Under the pieces are notes generated by a model. That model was not told the origin of the DNA. It searched no databases and saw only the letters and a program-made list of their open reading frames with translations. From the NCBI GenBank assembly GCA_003225005.1, contig QIAN01000011.1:1-33535 (forward strand): a DNA stretch of 33,535 nt, given 5' to 3'. A program made the position numbers and the translations under genes. Every line of letters begins with the position of its first letter. The stretch's first letter is position 1. Source of the stretch: Acidobacteriota bacterium (GTDB taxonomy: Bacteria > Acidobacteriota > Terriglobia > Terriglobales > Acidobacteriaceae). Of this stretch, positions 33,414 to 33,535 are shown in pieces.

Positions 33414-33535
33414 TCATGCGGCCCTCTGTTCCGTTCTGCGTTCCCAGAAGTCCTGAAAGCGACCACTCAGCTTGGCACAGCGGAGAGCGATGATAGCGTT
33501 GGAGCCTTGAACAGTCCAGTGCATTCCGGCTCGTT
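33414..33535 (-). mobile_element. 3' end of an ISKra4-like transposase gene (partial)
   Basis: The last 39 codons before a TGA (complement of 33414-33416) read RAGMHWTVQGSNAIIALRCAKL, then SGRFQDFWERR. This matches the conserved C-terminus of ISKra4-family transposases (W.V.GA.A.LALRC..L.GRFEDFWE). The rest of the element continues beyond the window edge, so its integrity cannot be judged. Confidence 0.65.

Overview
The window looks like a moderately GC-rich chromosomal segment of a soil-type bacterium, most likely an acidobacterium. This is an inference from gene content: an Ig-repeat/PQQ-type propeller lipoprotein, Tat-exported sugar isomerase and Gfo/Idh/MocA oxidoreductase, a CpsB-type PHP phosphatase, a fused Sat-CysC, and scattered decayed IS fragments. 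No rRNA or tRNA gene and no CRISPR array were seen.

Region 1 (1-12490) reads as a sulfated-glycan or sulfated-glycoconjugate locus. A minus-strand operon (4573-1185) encodes Sat-CysC (sulfate to APS to PAPS), a TauE/SafE-type permease and a CysQ-like PAP phosphatase. Together these make the sulfate donor and clear its by-product. Around it lie two polysaccharide deacetylases and an ATP-grasp enzyme (plus strand). A second minus-strand run (12490-7204) holds a GT2 glycosyltransferase, sulfotransferase 2, a Wzx-like flippase, a low-molecular-weight tyrosine phosphatase and sulfotransferase 1. A third sulfotransferase (17106-17975) sits in a rearranged segment further right. No polymerase, chain-length regulator or APS/PAPS reductase is visible.

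Region 2 (12965-16637) holds a large lipoprotein with three tandem Ig-like repeats and a beta-propeller, a frameshifted RNase HI relic, and a small Cys-rich protein.

Region 3 (16811-18619) is a rearrangement. The first 280 bp of an isopropylmalate/citramalate-synthase-like gene occurs twice as a diverged direct repeat. Between the copies are sulfotransferase 3 and an IS110-type transposase fragment. The intact synthase (18349-19599) overlaps a PanE-like reductase.

Region 4 (20631-28581) contains an M20 peptidase overlapping an exported amidohydrolase, a membrane-anchored DegP/HtrA protease, a peptidoglycan-binding-like secreted protein, a CpsB-type phosphatase and a class I aminotransferase.

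Region 5 (28582-33535) contains an aldehyde dehydrogenase, orphan ORF fragments, a Gfo/Idh/MocA oxidoreductase broken by an in-frame TGA and an apparent internal deletion, its intact Tat-exported isomerase partner, and the 3' end of an ISKra4-like transposase leaving the window.
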